From Paludibacterium purpuratum (GTDB taxonomy: Bacteria; Pseudomonadota; Gammaproteobacteria; Burkholderiales; Chromobacteriaceae), in assembly GCF_004363805.1 (NCBI RefSeq), contig NZ_SNZP01000003.1, forward strand, positions 228,435 to 292,434: 64,000 nucleotides of DNA, written 5' to 3'. The notes below the pieces were generated by a model. That model was not told where the DNA came from, did not search any database, and saw only the letters and a program-made list of their open reading frames with translations. Shown here piece by piece: positions 1 to 9,990 of this stretch. Position 1 is the stretch's first letter, and the number at the start of each line of letters is the position of its first letter. Both the position numbers and the translations under genes were made by a program.

Positions 1-949
1 TTGCAGGGCCAGCCTTGGTCGACTGCAGCAGCCGTCTGCGGTCGGCCGCGATGAGACTGGCGACTTCAATGATGTTTTTCTCCGCATACCCGGCGGCGGT
101 AGTTACCCCCTCCAGAAAGAAAGATACCCAGGATTCCCAATCTCCATCGGTACGAATGGCCGACAAGCGACGGTAGTACTCCGTCTGGTGCTGCTTCAGG
201 TAGCCACTGAGGTACATCAACGGCTCCGACAGTAATCCCCAATGCTCGAATAATGCCGCGATCAGCAGACGACCGATGCGACCGTTGCCGTCAAGGAAGG
301 GGTGGATGGTTTCAAACTGAGCGTGGACAAGCGCCACTTTAATCAGGAGTGGCAAATCTTTCGTTTCATCGTGAATGAACCGTTCCATGTCTGCCAGCAA
401 GTCGGATACGCACTCCGGCGGAGGTGGTACAAATACTGCATTGCCGGGCCTGGTTCCTCCGATCCAGTTTTGCGACCGACGCAATTCGCCCGGCTGTTTT
501 GTGGCGCCTCGCGCACCATTGAGCAATTGCCGATGAGCATCGCACAGCAGTCGCACACTGATGGGCAGCCCATTGGGGATGCGAAATTGTTCCTGAACCC
601 AGCGGAAAGCCTGCAGGTAGTTGGTGATCTCCTCCACGTCGTCGGTGTTGCTCACCTTGAAACCAGCCTCTTCATCGAACAAGTCGGTCAGCGTGGCCTG
701 TGTGCCCTCGATCTGGGAAGTAAGCAAGGCTTCCTTGCGGATGGCGCTGTAAAGCAGCCAGTCCACTGACGGCACCAATCCCGATACCCCTTCCAGGCGC
801 GCCAGCGCCAGTTCTGCCTGGCGATTGAGGTCAATGAACGCCGTGGGGGATAATGCAGGATCCGTCGGTGGCAACGGGTGGGGCACGAATGCGTGTACCG
901 TTTCACCCAGAGTCGTCGAAATCGCGTAGCTACCAGAGGTGCGAGGCAT
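1..949 (-). CDS. Fic family protein (partial, C-terminus beyond window)
   Basis: The minus-strand frame opens with ATG at 949 and stays open to base 1, giving 316 visible codons. The Fic core HPFLDGNGRIGR lies at residues 216-227, which matches HxFx(D/E)GNGRxxR; H216 would be the catalytic base. Fic enzymes usually transfer AMP from ATP to a target hydroxyl. Upstream at residues 78-82 is SQIEG, which fits the inhibitory-helix pattern (S/T)xxxE(G/N), with E81 as the predicted gating glutamate. The inhibitory motif therefore sits in the same chain, on the N-terminal side (class II layout). Family members of this type usually have about 370 residues and a C-terminal winged helix, which would lie outside the window. 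No partner antitoxin gene is visible. The target is unknown. Confidence 0.9.
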   Translation of the reverse strand, partial: MPRTSGSYAISTTLGETVHAFVPHPLPPTDPALSPTAFIDLNRQAELALARLEGVSGLVPSVDWLLYSAIRKEALLTSQIEGTQATLTDLFDEEAGFKVSNTDDVEEITNYLQAFRWVQEQFRIPNGLPISVRLLCDAHRQLLNGARGATKQPGELRRSQNWIGGTRPGNAVFVPPPPECVSDLLADMERFIHDETKDLPLLIKVALVHAQFETIHPFLDGNGRIGRLLIAALFEHWGLLSEPLMYLSGYLKQHQTEYYRRLSAIRTDGDWESWVSFFLEGVTTAAGYAEKNIIEVASLIAADRRRLLQSTKAGPA

Positions 950-973
950 TTAAAGTACTCTTTAGTACATTGA

Positions 974-1003
974 AATCAAATTAAACCATCCTTTAATTTG
1001 ATT
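974..1003. promoter_or_regulatory. Perfect inverted repeat upstream of the Fic gene (candidate operator)
   Basis: Two 12-base arms (974-985 and 992-1003) are exact reverse complements around a 6-base spacer. They are AT-rich and lie 25 bp upstream of the Fic start codon. Two further copies of an AGTAC core, at about 954 and 964, lie between the repeat and the gene. The spacing fits an operator overlapping the Fic promoter. Autoregulation by a C-terminal winged helix is inference. No T-run follows the arms on either strand, so a terminator is unlikely. Confidence 0.45.
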
Positions 1004-1131
1004 CGCAACAATGAACGAAAGCTTTCATATCACCGTAAAGTCAGTGCATCAGGACAGGGCCGCAAAGGCGTTGGTGCCAGAGGTACTTTAATCGCGGATG
1101 ACAACAACGAAGGAAAAATAAAAAAGGGGGA

Positions 1132-1207
1132 TGGTGGACCGAAGGAGGATCGAACTCCCGACCTCTGCATTGCGAACGCAGCGCTCTCCCAGCTGAGCTA
1201 TCGGCCC
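1132..1207 (-). tRNA. tRNA-Ala (anticodon CGC)
   Basis: A 76-nt cloverleaf with a 7-bp acceptor stem (GGGCCGA/TCGGTCC), D arm, 5-bp anticodon stem, T arm with TTCGATC, discriminator A and encoded CCA. The anticodon loop TTCGCAA gives CGC. Acceptor pair 3:70 is G:U, the classical alanine identity element, which supports the assignment independently of the anticodon. A T-rich stretch follows the 3' end on this strand and may help termination. Confidence 0.95.
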
Positions 1208-1401
1208 CCGAAGAATGCCGTAAATTCTAGAGATCCCCGTCGCGGCTGACAAGCCCCCGTCCGGCTTTCCCGTTGCAGCTCCGTCCGGCTGTTGCGCTGC
1301 AGCAGAAATTTCTTGATATACCGCAATGTCGCTTGCATTTCTTGTCAGCTTGCGGCAAGAATCGAAGCTCGACATTCAACATAAATTCAAAGACAAAGAG
1401 C

Positions 1402-2631
1402 ATGGCACTAATCGTACAAAAGTACGGGGGCACGTCTGTCGGCACCACGGAAAGAATCAAGAACGTGGCGCGGCGTGTGGCCCGTTGGAAGGCGCAGGGG
1501 CATGACCTGGTGATCGTTGTGTCGGCGATGAGTGGAGAAACCAACCGTCTGATCGCTCTGGCGAACGATATTCAAGCCAATCCGGATCCGCGCGAACTGG
1601 ATGTGGTGGTTTCCACCGGCGAGCAGGTCACCATTGGTCTGTTGTCGATGGCGCTGCAGGAAATCGGTGTACCGGCCCACAGCTATTGCGGCTGGCAGGT
1701 GCGGGTCACCACCGACAGCGCGCATGGCAAGGCACGCATTCAATCGATCGACGAAGAGGAAATCCGCGCCGATCTGTCCGCCGGCAAAGTGGTGATCGTG
1801 GCGGGTTTTCAGGGTGTGGACGAGTTGGGCCACATCACGACGCTGGGCCGCGGCGGTTCGGATACTTCGGCCGTGGCATTGGCCGCGGCGCTGGGCGCCG
1901 AGGAATGCCAGATCTACACCGATGTCGACGGGGTCTATACCACCGACCCGCGCGTGGTGCCGGAGGCGCGCCGCCTCAAGACCATCACCTTCGAGGAGAT
2001 GATCGAGATGGCGAGTCTGGGCTCCAAGGTGCTGCAGATTCGTTCGGTCGAATTCGCCGGCAAGTACCGGGTTCGCTTGCGCGTGTTGTCCAGTTTCGAA
2101 GAGGACGAAGGGGAAGGCACGCTGATTACGTTTGAGGAAGATGAGAATATGGAAAAGGCAGTTGTGGCAGGCATCGCATTTGACCGCAATGAAGCGCGCA
2201 TCAACGTCAAAGGGGTGCCGGACAAGCCGGGCATTGCCTATCAGATCCTCGGGCCGATCGCCGATGCCAATATCGAAGTCGACATGATCATCCAGAATGT
2301 CGGCGAAAACGGCACTACGGATTTTTCCTTCACCGTGCCGCGCGGCGAATTTCAGCGTTCGCTGACCATTCTGCGCGATGTGCAGGCGCATATCGGCGCC
2401 GCCAAGATTGATGCCAATGACAAGGTGGCCAAACTGTCGATCGTCGGCGTGGGCATGCGGTCGCATTGCGGCGTGGCGTCGACCATGTTCCGCACCCTGG
2501 CGGAGGAGGGCATCAACATCCAGATGATCTCCACTTCGGAAATCAAGGTGTCGGTGCTGGTGGACGAAAAATATCTGGAATTGGCCGTTCGCGTGTTGCA
2601 TAAGGCTTTTTCCCTGGATCAGGAAGATTAA
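1402..2631 (+). CDS. lysC: Aspartate kinase
   Basis: Phosphorylates L-aspartate in the first step of lysine, threonine, methionine and diaminopimelate synthesis. The 409-residue product opens with MALIVQKYGGTSVG (KYGGTS is the kinase signature) and continues through GRGGSDTSAVALAAALGA to the second kinase motif TDVDGVYTTDPR. Two C-terminal ACT domains (about residues 255-400) would bind lysine and threonine. The frame is open upstream to 1273, but ATG 1402 gives the family's canonical N-terminus and usual length. Neighbours are a divergent tRNA-Ala and a downstream tRNA operon, so it is probably monocistronic. I see no lysine riboswitch in the 190-base leader. An internal start for a separate beta subunit is listed separately. 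Confidence 0.96.
   Translation: MALIVQKYGGTSVGTTERIKNVARRVARWKAQGHDLVIVVSAMSGETNRLIALANDIQANPDPRELDVVVSTGEQVTIGLLSMALQEIGVPAHSYCGWQVRVTTDSAHGKARIQSIDEEEIRADLSAGKVVIVAGFQGVDELGHITTLGRGGSDTSAVALAAALGAEECQIYTDVDGVYTTDPRVVPEARRLKTITFEEMIEMASLGSKVLQIRSVEFAGKYRVRLRVLSSFEEDEGEGTLITFEEDENMEKAVVAGIAFDRNEARINVKGVPDKPGIAYQILGPIADANIEVDMIIQNVGENGTTDFSFTVPRGEFQRSLTILRDVQAHIGAAKIDANDKVAKLSIVGVGMRSHCGVASTMFRTLAEEGINIQMISTSEIKVSVLVDEKYLELAVRVLHKAFSLDQED
2134..2631 (+). promoter_or_regulatory. Internal ribosome binding site and start for a LysC beta subunit
   Basis: Inside lysC, GAGGAAG at 2134-2140 sits 8 bases before in-frame ATG 2149 (Met250). Starting there gives a 160-residue ACT-domain protein with N-terminus MEKAVVAGIAFDR. 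In Bacillus and Corynebacterium, the alpha2beta2 aspartate kinases make their beta subunit from an equivalent internal start, and the Corynebacterium beta subunit begins with a similar sequence. Use of this site here is inference. Confidence 0.5.
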
Positions 2632-2643
2632 TTCCTGCGAAGC

Positions 2644-2672
2644 TTGACAGAGGTGGCGGGTTTCCTTAATAT
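2644..2672 (+). promoter_or_regulatory. Near-consensus sigma70 promoter of the tRNA operon
   Basis: TTGACA (2644-2649, consensus -35) and TAATAT (2667-2672, one change from the -10 consensus) are separated by exactly 17 bases. Transcription would start near 2679, just upstream of tRNA-Ser at 2688. It begins 13 bases after the lysC stop, so the tRNA operon has its own strong promoter. Confidence 0.8.
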
Positions 2673-2687
2673 CGCAAACCTCTGAAC

Positions 2688-2780
2688 GGAGAAATGGCCG
2701 AGTGGTCGAAGGCACACCCCTGCTAAGGGTGCATACGGGCAAAACCTGTATCGAGGGTTCGAATCCCTCTTTCTCCGCCA
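2688..2780 (+). tRNA. tRNA-Ser (anticodon GCT)
   Basis: A 93-nt class II tRNA with long variable arm. The acceptor stem GGAGAAA pairs with TTTCTCC, followed by discriminator G and encoded CCA. The anticodon loop CTGCTAA gives GCT, which reads AGC/AGT. First gene of a three-tRNA operon. Confidence 0.95.
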
Positions 2781-2790
2781 GACCTCCCGC

Positions 2791-2867
2791 GCACCCGTAG
2801 CTCAGTTGGATAGAGTATCTGGCTACGAACCAGAGGGTCGGGCGTTCGAATCGCTCCGGGTGCGCCA
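2791..2867 (+). tRNA. tRNA-Arg (anticodon ACG)
   Basis: A 77-nt cloverleaf: acceptor GCACCCG/CGGGTGC, anticodon stem TCTGG/CCAGA, loop CTACGAA with anticodon ACG, encoded CCA. A34 would be edited to inosine by TadA so that it reads CGU, CGC and CGA. It lies 10 bases after tRNA-Ser in the same operon. Confidence 0.95.
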
Positions 2868-2873
2868 CTCCTG

Positions 2874-2949
2874 GTCCCCATCGTCTAGAGGCCTAGGACA
2901 TCGCCCTTTCACGGCGGTAACCGGGGTTCGAATCCCCGTGGGGACGCCA
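2874..2949 (+). tRNA. tRNA-Glu (anticodon TTC)
   Basis: A 76-nt cloverleaf: acceptor GTCCCCA paired with TGGGGAC, anticodon loop with TTC, T arm GGTTCGAATCC, encoded CCA. Last tRNA of the operon; an intrinsic terminator begins 9 bases after its CCA. Confidence 0.95.
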
Positions 2950-2958
2950 AGATTGATT

Positions 2959-2993
2959 AGCCACTTATTCTTTTCGAGAAAAGTGGCTTTTTT
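2959..2993 (+). terminator. Intrinsic terminator of the tRNA operon
   Basis: AGCCACTT (2959-2966) pairs with AAGTGGCT (2981-2988). A run of T follows the right arm. Ends the Ser-Arg-Glu tRNA transcript. Confidence 0.85.
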
Positions 2994-3185
2994 CATGTTC
3001 GTGCGTCTCTCGCGCCGCTTCCTGATGGCGGCGATGCAACAGCGCCTATCGGCCTCCCGGTCCATGTTCTCCCGTCATTCCCTAGTAATCCGGTCGCGAT
3101 GGCGCCGTCGATGACTAAGCTTAAATAATATGACTGTGTTATTTTTTGAGCATGCTGGATAGAATGTAAGCCACATTACGTTGAG

Positions 3186-4382
3186 ATGACGATGCGCATT
3201 GCAAACCTGCTTTGGCAGTGGCTGCTCGGCCTGTTGCCGGGCGAAGTCGAGCCGAACGAAACCGGTTGGCTGGTCAGCCCGCGCTTACATATGCCGCTGA
3301 TCGTGTTTAGGCGTGCGCAGATGATTCTCAACCGGGTCAGGTTGTTTGCCAGTCTGTTCGCCGTGCTGACGCCGCTATGGGTGTTGGTGGATGTCGCCAC
3401 GTTTCCGATGGCGCTGTGGTTGCGCCTGGCCGCGCTGCGGCTGGTGGCCACCTGTGCCTTTGTCGCATTGGTGTTGTTATTGCCGCAGCATGGTCGCCTG
3501 CGCCATGCCTATCGCGCGATGATTGCGCTGTTCGCTATTCCCACCGTGTTCTATTTGGTTTCCCACCTGCTACTGACACAACAGCATTTGCATGGCTCGG
3601 CGGCGGCGATCAGTGCCGGCTATGCATTCCTGCCGTTTGTGTTGCTGGCCGGCCTGGCGATCTTCCCCCTGACGTTGATCGAGACGGCGTTTTTTTCACT
3701 GGCGGTGTTGGGGGCGAACATGGTGGCCTATGCCTTCAACTGGGGCGAGGTCAGCTTGCCGTCGTTCGGGGCGCAACTATGGCTGCTGATGCTGTTGGCC
3801 GGCGTGGCGAGCCTGGCCAGCCTGAGCCAATTGGCCTTTATCATCGCATTGGTCAATCAAACGATTCACGATCCGTTGACCGGGATGTTCTCGCGACGTA
3901 GCGGCGAGGAGTTGCTGGAGTTGCAGCAAAGCTATGCTTTGCGCCACAACACCCCGTTGTCGATTGCTTTCGTCGATCTGGATTGTTTCAAGCGCATCAA
4001 CGACGACTTCGGACACGAGGCCGGCGACAAGGTGCTCAAGCAGGTCAATCGCGCCATCGGGCGCAATCTGCGTCATGGCGATATTCTGATCCGCTGGGGC
4101 GGCGAGGAGTTTTTGCTGGTGATGCCGAATACCGATAAGACGCAGGCGCGCCAGGCCTTGCTGCGAGTGTTGGAGAGCGGCTTGGGCAAACGTCCGGATG
4201 GCGATACCCTGACTTGCAGCATCGGCTTGGCCGAACGGCATGCCGATCGCGAGTGCGGCTGGCGTGCGCTGGTCGACATGGCCGATGTGCGCATGTATCG
4301 CGCCAAACGGGAGGGCGGCAACCGCCTGGTGACGGAGGTGGAGGAGGAGCCGGTCATGAACCGGCCCCTGGTGACGCCTTGA
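3186..4382 (+). CDS. Membrane diguanylate cyclase (GGDEF domain)
   Basis: Makes cyclic di-GMP from two GTP. The 398-residue protein has about six hydrophobic segments between residues 40 and 225, without a recognised ligand-binding fold, then a cytoplasmic GGDEF domain. The active-site loop is GGEEF at residues 305-309, an active variant. An I-site RxxD (R296-D299) sits five residues before it, so product inhibition is likely. ATG 3186 is followed by a second in-frame ATG at 3192, and the upstream ribosome binding site is weak for both. It stands alone, and its stop codon abuts the stop of convergent ettA with no bases between. The sensed signal is unknown. Confidence 0.9.
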   Translation: MTMRIANLLWQWLLGLLPGEVEPNETGWLVSPRLHMPLIVFRRAQMILNRVRLFASLFAVLTPLWVLVDVATFPMALWLRLAALRLVATCAFVALVLLLPQHGRLRHAYRAMIALFAIPTVFYLVSHLLLTQQHLHGSAAAISAGYAFLPFVLLAGLAIFPLTLIETAFFSLAVLGANMVAYAFNWGEVSLPSFGAQLWLLMLLAGVASLASLSQLAFIIALVNQTIHDPLTGMFSRRSGEELLELQQSYALRHNTPLSIAFVDLDCFKRINDDFGHEAGDKVLKQVNRAIGRNLRHGDILIRWGGEEFLLVMPNTDKTQARQALLRVLESGLGKRPDGDTLTCSIGLAERHADRECGWRALVDMADVRMYRAKREGGNRLVTEVEEEPVMNRPLVTP

Positions 4383-6047
<1,665 letters not shown>

Positions 6048-6095
6048 GACTATCCGCTGAAATGTGGGTCGAAAAAAAGCGATTTTACCACGCCG

Positions 6096-8153
6096 TCAAT
6101 GGGTGTATTCCTCGAGCAGCGTGTCCTGGGCGCAGCGCAGCCTGCCGCGCACGGCTTTGCGGCGATAGCTGCCGTCCGGTTGCATTTCCCAGGCATTGAC
6201 GTTGTCTTCGAGGTACAAGCGCAACGCTTCCTTGATCAGCCGGCGCTTGAGCTTCGCATCGACGATCGGCACACAGGTTTCGATGCGGCGGAAGAAGTTG
6301 CGTCCCATCCAGTCGGCGCTGGCGATGTACAGGTCTTCCTCGCGGTCGTTGTAGAAGTAGAAGACACGCGGGTGTTCCAGAAAGCGACCGACGATCGAGC
6401 GCACGGTGATGTTGTCCGACAAGCCGGGTACACCGGGACGTAGCGCACAGACGCCGCGCACGATCAATTGGATCTTCACGCCGGCTTGGCTTGCGCGGTA
6501 CAGCGAGGTGATCACCTGCGGGTCGAGCAGCGCGTTCATCTTGGCGATGATCTGCGCTTGGCGGCCTGCTTCGGCATGTTGGATCTCGCGGTCGATCGAT
6601 TCGAGGATCATGCTGTGCAAGGTGAACGGGCTCTGGTGCAGCAGATAGAGCTTGCTGGCGCGGCCAAGGCCGGTCAACTGCACGAAAATATCGTTGACGT
6701 CGCTCGCGACTTTCTCGTTGCAGGTCAACAAGCCGAAGTCGGTATACAGCCGTGCGGTGCGCGGATGGTAGTTGCCGGTGCCCAGATGCACGTAGCGGAT
6801 AAGTCCGCGTTCTTCGCGCCGCACGACCATCAGCATCTTGGCATGCACCTTGTAGCCGAACACGCCGTACACCACGTGTGCACCGGCATCCTCCAACTGC
6901 GAGGCCCAGCTGATGTTGGCCTCCTCGTCGAAGCGCGCCATGAGTTCCACCACCACGGTCACTTGTTTGCCGGCGCGCGCGGCGGCGATCAGCGAGTCCA
7001 TCAGTACCGAGTCGGTGCCGGTACGGTAAACCGTCATCTTGATCGCCACCACTTGCGGGTCGGTGGCCGCCAGGTTCAGCAAATCGATGACCGGCTGGAA
7101 GCTTTGATAGGGGTGATGCAGCAGAATGTCGCCTTGGCCGATGGCCTCGAACAGGCCGATCTTTTTATCCAGTGCGGGCGGCAGACTGGGCACGAACGGC
7201 TTGAATTTCAGGTCCGGGCGGTCGACCAGGTCGGCCAGTTGCATCAGGCGCACCAGGTTGACCGGGCCGTCGACGCGGAAGACATCGCGTTTGTCGAGGC
7301 CGAACTGGGTGAGCAGGAATTCCTCCATGTGCGGCGGGCAGGTGTCGGCCACTTCCAGCCGGACGGCGTCGCCGAACTGGCGGTGGCGCAATTCGCCTTG
7401 CAGCGCGGTGCGCAGGTTTTTCATGTCCTCTTCTTCGAGGTTGAGTTCGCTATTGCGCGTCACGCGGAATTGATAGCATCCCTTGACCGTCATGCCGAGG
7501 AACAGCTCGTGCACATGCGAGTGCAGGATCGAGGACAGGAAAACGAAGGTATGGGGGTGGCCGTCGCTGATTTCGGCCGGTAACTGGATGACGCGCGGCA
7601 AGATACGCGGCGCCTGCACGATGGCGATGCCGGACTGGCGACCGAAGGCATCGCGGCCCTCCAGCTCGACGGCGAAGTTCAGACTTTTGTTGAGCACCTT
7701 GGGGAACGGGTGCGACGGGTCGAGCCCGATCGGCGTCAGGATCGGCATCAATTCGCGGTGGAAAAACGCCTTCACCCATTCCTGTTGTTCGATGGTCCAC
7801 TCGATACGGCGCAGAAACTGGATGCTCTCGTCGCGTAGCGCCGGGAAGATCACCTCGCGCATGACGCCGTATTGCTCTTGAATCAGTTGGCGCGCGCCGG
7901 CACAGACCTTCTCCAAGCACTGTTCGGCATTGCGGCCGTCCGCCAGGATGCGTTCCGGGGTGTGTTCCTTGACCTCCTTGAGCCAGGCCACGCGCACCTC
8001 GAAGAATTCGTCCAGGTTGGAGGAGACGATGCAAAGAAACTTCAGACGCTCCAGCAGGGGGAGCCTGGGGTCTTCCGCTTGTGCCAGAACTCGGCGGTTG
8101 AACTCGATCAAGCCGAGTTCGCGGTTGAGCATGGTTTGTTCTTGGTCTGCCAT
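6096..8153 (-). CDS. ppk1: Polyphosphate kinase 1
   Basis: Reversibly polymerises the gamma phosphate of ATP into long-chain inorganic polyphosphate at the inner membrane. The 685 residues match the usual PPK1 length and show the family's N, head, C1 and C2 regions. The C1 domain carries GYKVHAKML followed by HLGTGNYHPRTARLYTDFG; the histidine in VHAKM is the expected autophosphorylation site. C2 carries ASADWMGRNFFRRIE, a phospholipase-D-like motif that binds phosphate. The start MADQEQTMLNRELGLIEFNRR is canonical. It is transcribed toward ettA and is separated from yggX by a terminator. Confidence 0.95.
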   Translation of the reverse strand: MADQEQTMLNRELGLIEFNRRVLAQAEDPRLPLLERLKFLCIVSSNLDEFFEVRVAWLKEVKEHTPERILADGRNAEQCLEKVCAGARQLIQEQYGVMREVIFPALRDESIQFLRRIEWTIEQQEWVKAFFHRELMPILTPIGLDPSHPFPKVLNKSLNFAVELEGRDAFGRQSGIAIVQAPRILPRVIQLPAEISDGHPHTFVFLSSILHSHVHELFLGMTVKGCYQFRVTRNSELNLEEEDMKNLRTALQGELRHRQFGDAVRLEVADTCPPHMEEFLLTQFGLDKRDVFRVDGPVNLVRLMQLADLVDRPDLKFKPFVPSLPPALDKKIGLFEAIGQGDILLHHPYQSFQPVIDLLNLAATDPQVVAIKMTVYRTGTDSVLMDSLIAAARAGKQVTVVVELMARFDEEANISWASQLEDAGAHVVYGVFGYKVHAKMLMVVRREERGLIRYVHLGTGNYHPRTARLYTDFGLLTCNEKVASDVNDIFVQLTGLGRASKLYLLHQSPFTLHSMILESIDREIQHAEAGRQAQIIAKMNALLDPQVITSLYRASQAGVKIQLIVRGVCALRPGVPGLSDNITVRSIVGRFLEHPRVFYFYNDREEDLYIASADWMGRNFFRRIETCVPIVDAKLKRRLIKEALRLYLEDNVNAWEMQPDGSYRRKAVRGRLRCAQDTLLEEYTH

Positions 8154-8180
8154 GATGCGATCCGTGCGGAAGGAGAAAAG

Positions 8181-8206
8181 AAAAAAGCCCAGTATACCGG
8201 GCTTTT
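8181..8206 (-). terminator. Intrinsic terminator after yggX
   Basis: AAAAGCCC (8183-8190) and GGGCTTTT (8199-8206) form an 8-bp stem. Read on the minus strand the hairpin is followed by a T-run, 9 bases past the yggX stop. Confidence 0.8.
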
Positions 8207-8214
8207 ATTATGTT

Positions 8215-8490
8215 TCATTTTTCTTCTGGTGGAACATACCCACTTGGCGTTTCGGCGCCGTCGCCGAAGAAATAAGCTTCCAATTGCTGTGACAGATACT
8301 GCCGCGCGCGCTGGTCGGCCAGGCTCAGGCGATTTTCGTTGATCAGCATGGTCTGGTAGCGGATCCAACCTTGCCAGGCTTCCTTGGAGACGTGCTCGAA
8401 CACGCGTTGACCGAGGGCACCGGGCAGCGGCGGGAAATCCAGGCCATCGGCCTCGCGGCCGAGCTTAATGCATTGAACAGTGCGTGCCAT
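8215..8490 (-). CDS. yggX: Fe(2+)-trafficking / oxidative damage protection protein YggX
   Basis: A 91-residue cytosolic protein of the YggX family, which protects Fe-S clusters and limits Fenton damage. Begins [19 protein letters not shown], with the conserved N-terminal cysteine and the family motif [16 protein letters not shown]. Starting at 8490 rather than the open frame's 8508 gives the family N-terminus and places AGGA six bases upstream of ATG. In many genomes yggX sits beside mutY; here its neighbours are argA and ppk1. Confidence 0.95.
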   Translation of the reverse strand: MARTVQCIKLGREADGLDFPPLPGALGQRVFEHVSKEAWQGWIRYQTMLINENRLSLADQRARQYLSQQLEAYFFGDGAETPSGYVPPEEK

Positions 8491-8579
8491 TGCAAATCCT
8501 TGATGCAAGTGAATTGAGATATGGCGCTTATTGTGGCATATCCGGATGAGCGCACCAACCTCGATCTAAGTGTGGGTTC

Positions 8580-9887
8580 TTAAAGGTGTCGGACGAATAC
8601 CTTTGAGCGTCGTTGGTTGTTGTACAGCCGCCGCCGCGCTTCGGGCAGTTCGGACGGCGGCATCTCGGAGAAGCCGCGTTCGATGAACCAGTGCGCCGTC
8701 TTGGTGGTGAGTACGAACAGCGATGCCAAGCCCTGGGTGCGCGCCTGGTATTCGACGTGGCGCAACAGCAGCTCGCCGAAGCCGCTGTTGCGGCGCTCCT
8801 GCGCCACGGCGAGGCAGGCGAGTTCGGCGGTTTCCTCTTGGTGGAACGGGTGCATGGCGACACAGCCGTAGATGCGGTTGTCGTGCTCCAGGACGGTATA
8901 GCGCCCGATCTCCATTTCGAGATGCTCGCGGCTACGTCGTACCAGGATGTTTTGCTCTTCCAGCGGACGGATGAGCGCCATCAAATCGCCGATGTCGTCG
9001 ATATTGGCCGGGCGTAGTTTCACCAGCGGGTCGCGGGCGATCATGCTGCCGGAGCCGACCGAGGTGAATAGCTCGGTCAAGAGCGCGCCGTTGTCGCTGT
9101 CGCTGACCAAATGGGCGCGGGTGACGCCTTCGCGGGTCGCGCGCACGGTGTAGGGCAGGTACAGCCGCGCCTCTTCGTTGACCGTGTCGGCAGCCAGGCG
9201 CTCGTCGGCCTGTTGCGCGGTCATGTTGTGGATCAACTCGCCATCTTCATCCAGGACGCCGATGCCCTCGATCAGGAAGATCAGCTTCTCGGCGCGTAGC
9301 GCGATAGCGGTTTCGGTCGCCACCTCTTCCATGGTCAGATTGAAGGCTTCGCCGGTCGGCGAGTAGCCGATGGGCGACATCAGCACCAGGTCGCCGTTGG
9401 AAAGCCAGGCATGGATCGCCTGGGTATCCAGTCGGCGAACTTGGCCGGTGTATTGCATGTCCACGCCGTCGACCACGCCGAGCGGCTGCGCGGTCAGGAC
9501 GTTGCCGCCGACCACCCGTAGATGGGCGCCGTGCATCGGCGAATTCGGCATACCGGTGGACAGGGCCGCCTCGATATCCAAACGCGCCAAACCGATGGCC
9601 TGTTTGACGATGTCGATGGTGTCGTCGTCGGTGATGCGTCGATGGTGATGGAATTGCCGGGTCAAGCCGTGGCGTGCCAGTAGCTTGTCGATTTGCGGGC
9701 GGATGCCGTGCACCAGCACAACCCGGACCCCGAGGCTGACGAGCAGGTTGATGTCCGGCGCCAGACTGGGAAAGTGTCCGTTGTCGACGGTTTCGCCGCT
9801 GATGGCCAAGACGAAGATCTTGCCGCGAAAAGTATTGATATAAGGCGCCGCTTCGCGAAACGGCTGCGCAAACTGATGAGACAGCAT
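8580..9887 (-). CDS. argA: Amino-acid N-acetyltransferase (N-acetylglutamate synthase)
   Basis: Acetylates glutamate with acetyl-CoA, the first step of arginine synthesis. About 435 residues: an N-terminal amino-acid-kinase-fold domain (GVRVVLVHGIRPQID near residue 50), which binds the arginine feedback inhibitor, and a C-terminal GNAT domain with the acetyl-CoA loop QERRNSGFGELLLRH. The frame opens at TTG 9905, but ATG 9887 has GGAG nine bases upstream and gives MLSHQFAQPFREAAPYIN. E. coli ArgA has 443 residues, so the enzyme is full length. It follows ctpA, from which a GC-rich hairpin separates it. Confidence 0.92.
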   Translation of the reverse strand: MLSHQFAQPFREAAPYINTFRGKIFVLAISGETVDNGHFPSLAPDINLLVSLGVRVVLVHGIRPQIDKLLARHGLTRQFHHHRRITDDDTIDIVKQAIGLARLDIEAALSTGMPNSPMHGAHLRVVGGNVLTAQPLGVVDGVDMQYTGQVRRLDTQAIHAWLSNGDLVLMSPIGYSPTGEAFNLTMEEVATETAIALRAEKLIFLIEGIGVLDEDGELIHNMTAQQADERLAADTVNEEARLYLPYTVRATREGVTRAHLVSDSDNGALLTELFTSVGSGSMIARDPLVKLRPANIDDIGDLMALIRPLEEQNILVRRSREHLEMEIGRYTVLEHDNRIYGCVAMHPFHQEETAELACLAVAQERRNSGFGELLLRHVEYQARTQGLASLFVLTTKTAHWFIERGFSEMPPSELPEARRRLYNNQRRSKVFVRHL

Positions 9888-9925
9888 GATGCCCGGCTCC
9901 GACAATATGGCGAGTGTTCAAACAA

Positions 9926-9957
9926 CCGGCCGGGGAGAGCCTGCGCACCCCGGCCGG
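9926..9957 (-). terminator. GC-rich hairpin between ctpA and argA
   Basis: CCGGCCGGGG (9926-9935) pairs perfectly with CCCCGGCCGG (9948-9957). On the minus strand the stem is followed by TTGTTTG, a poor U-tract, so it may attenuate rather than fully terminate transcription between ctpA and argA. Confidence 0.5.
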
Positions 9958-9990
9958 ATCGATCCCGGCGCCCGTCCGGGCGCTGGGGCA

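Noticed and set aside
1208..1401. Possible lysine riboswitch ahead of lysC
   Set aside because: The 190 bases lack a recognisable multi-helix junction or an upstream terminator; only a short direct repeat (CGTCCGGCT twice) was seen.
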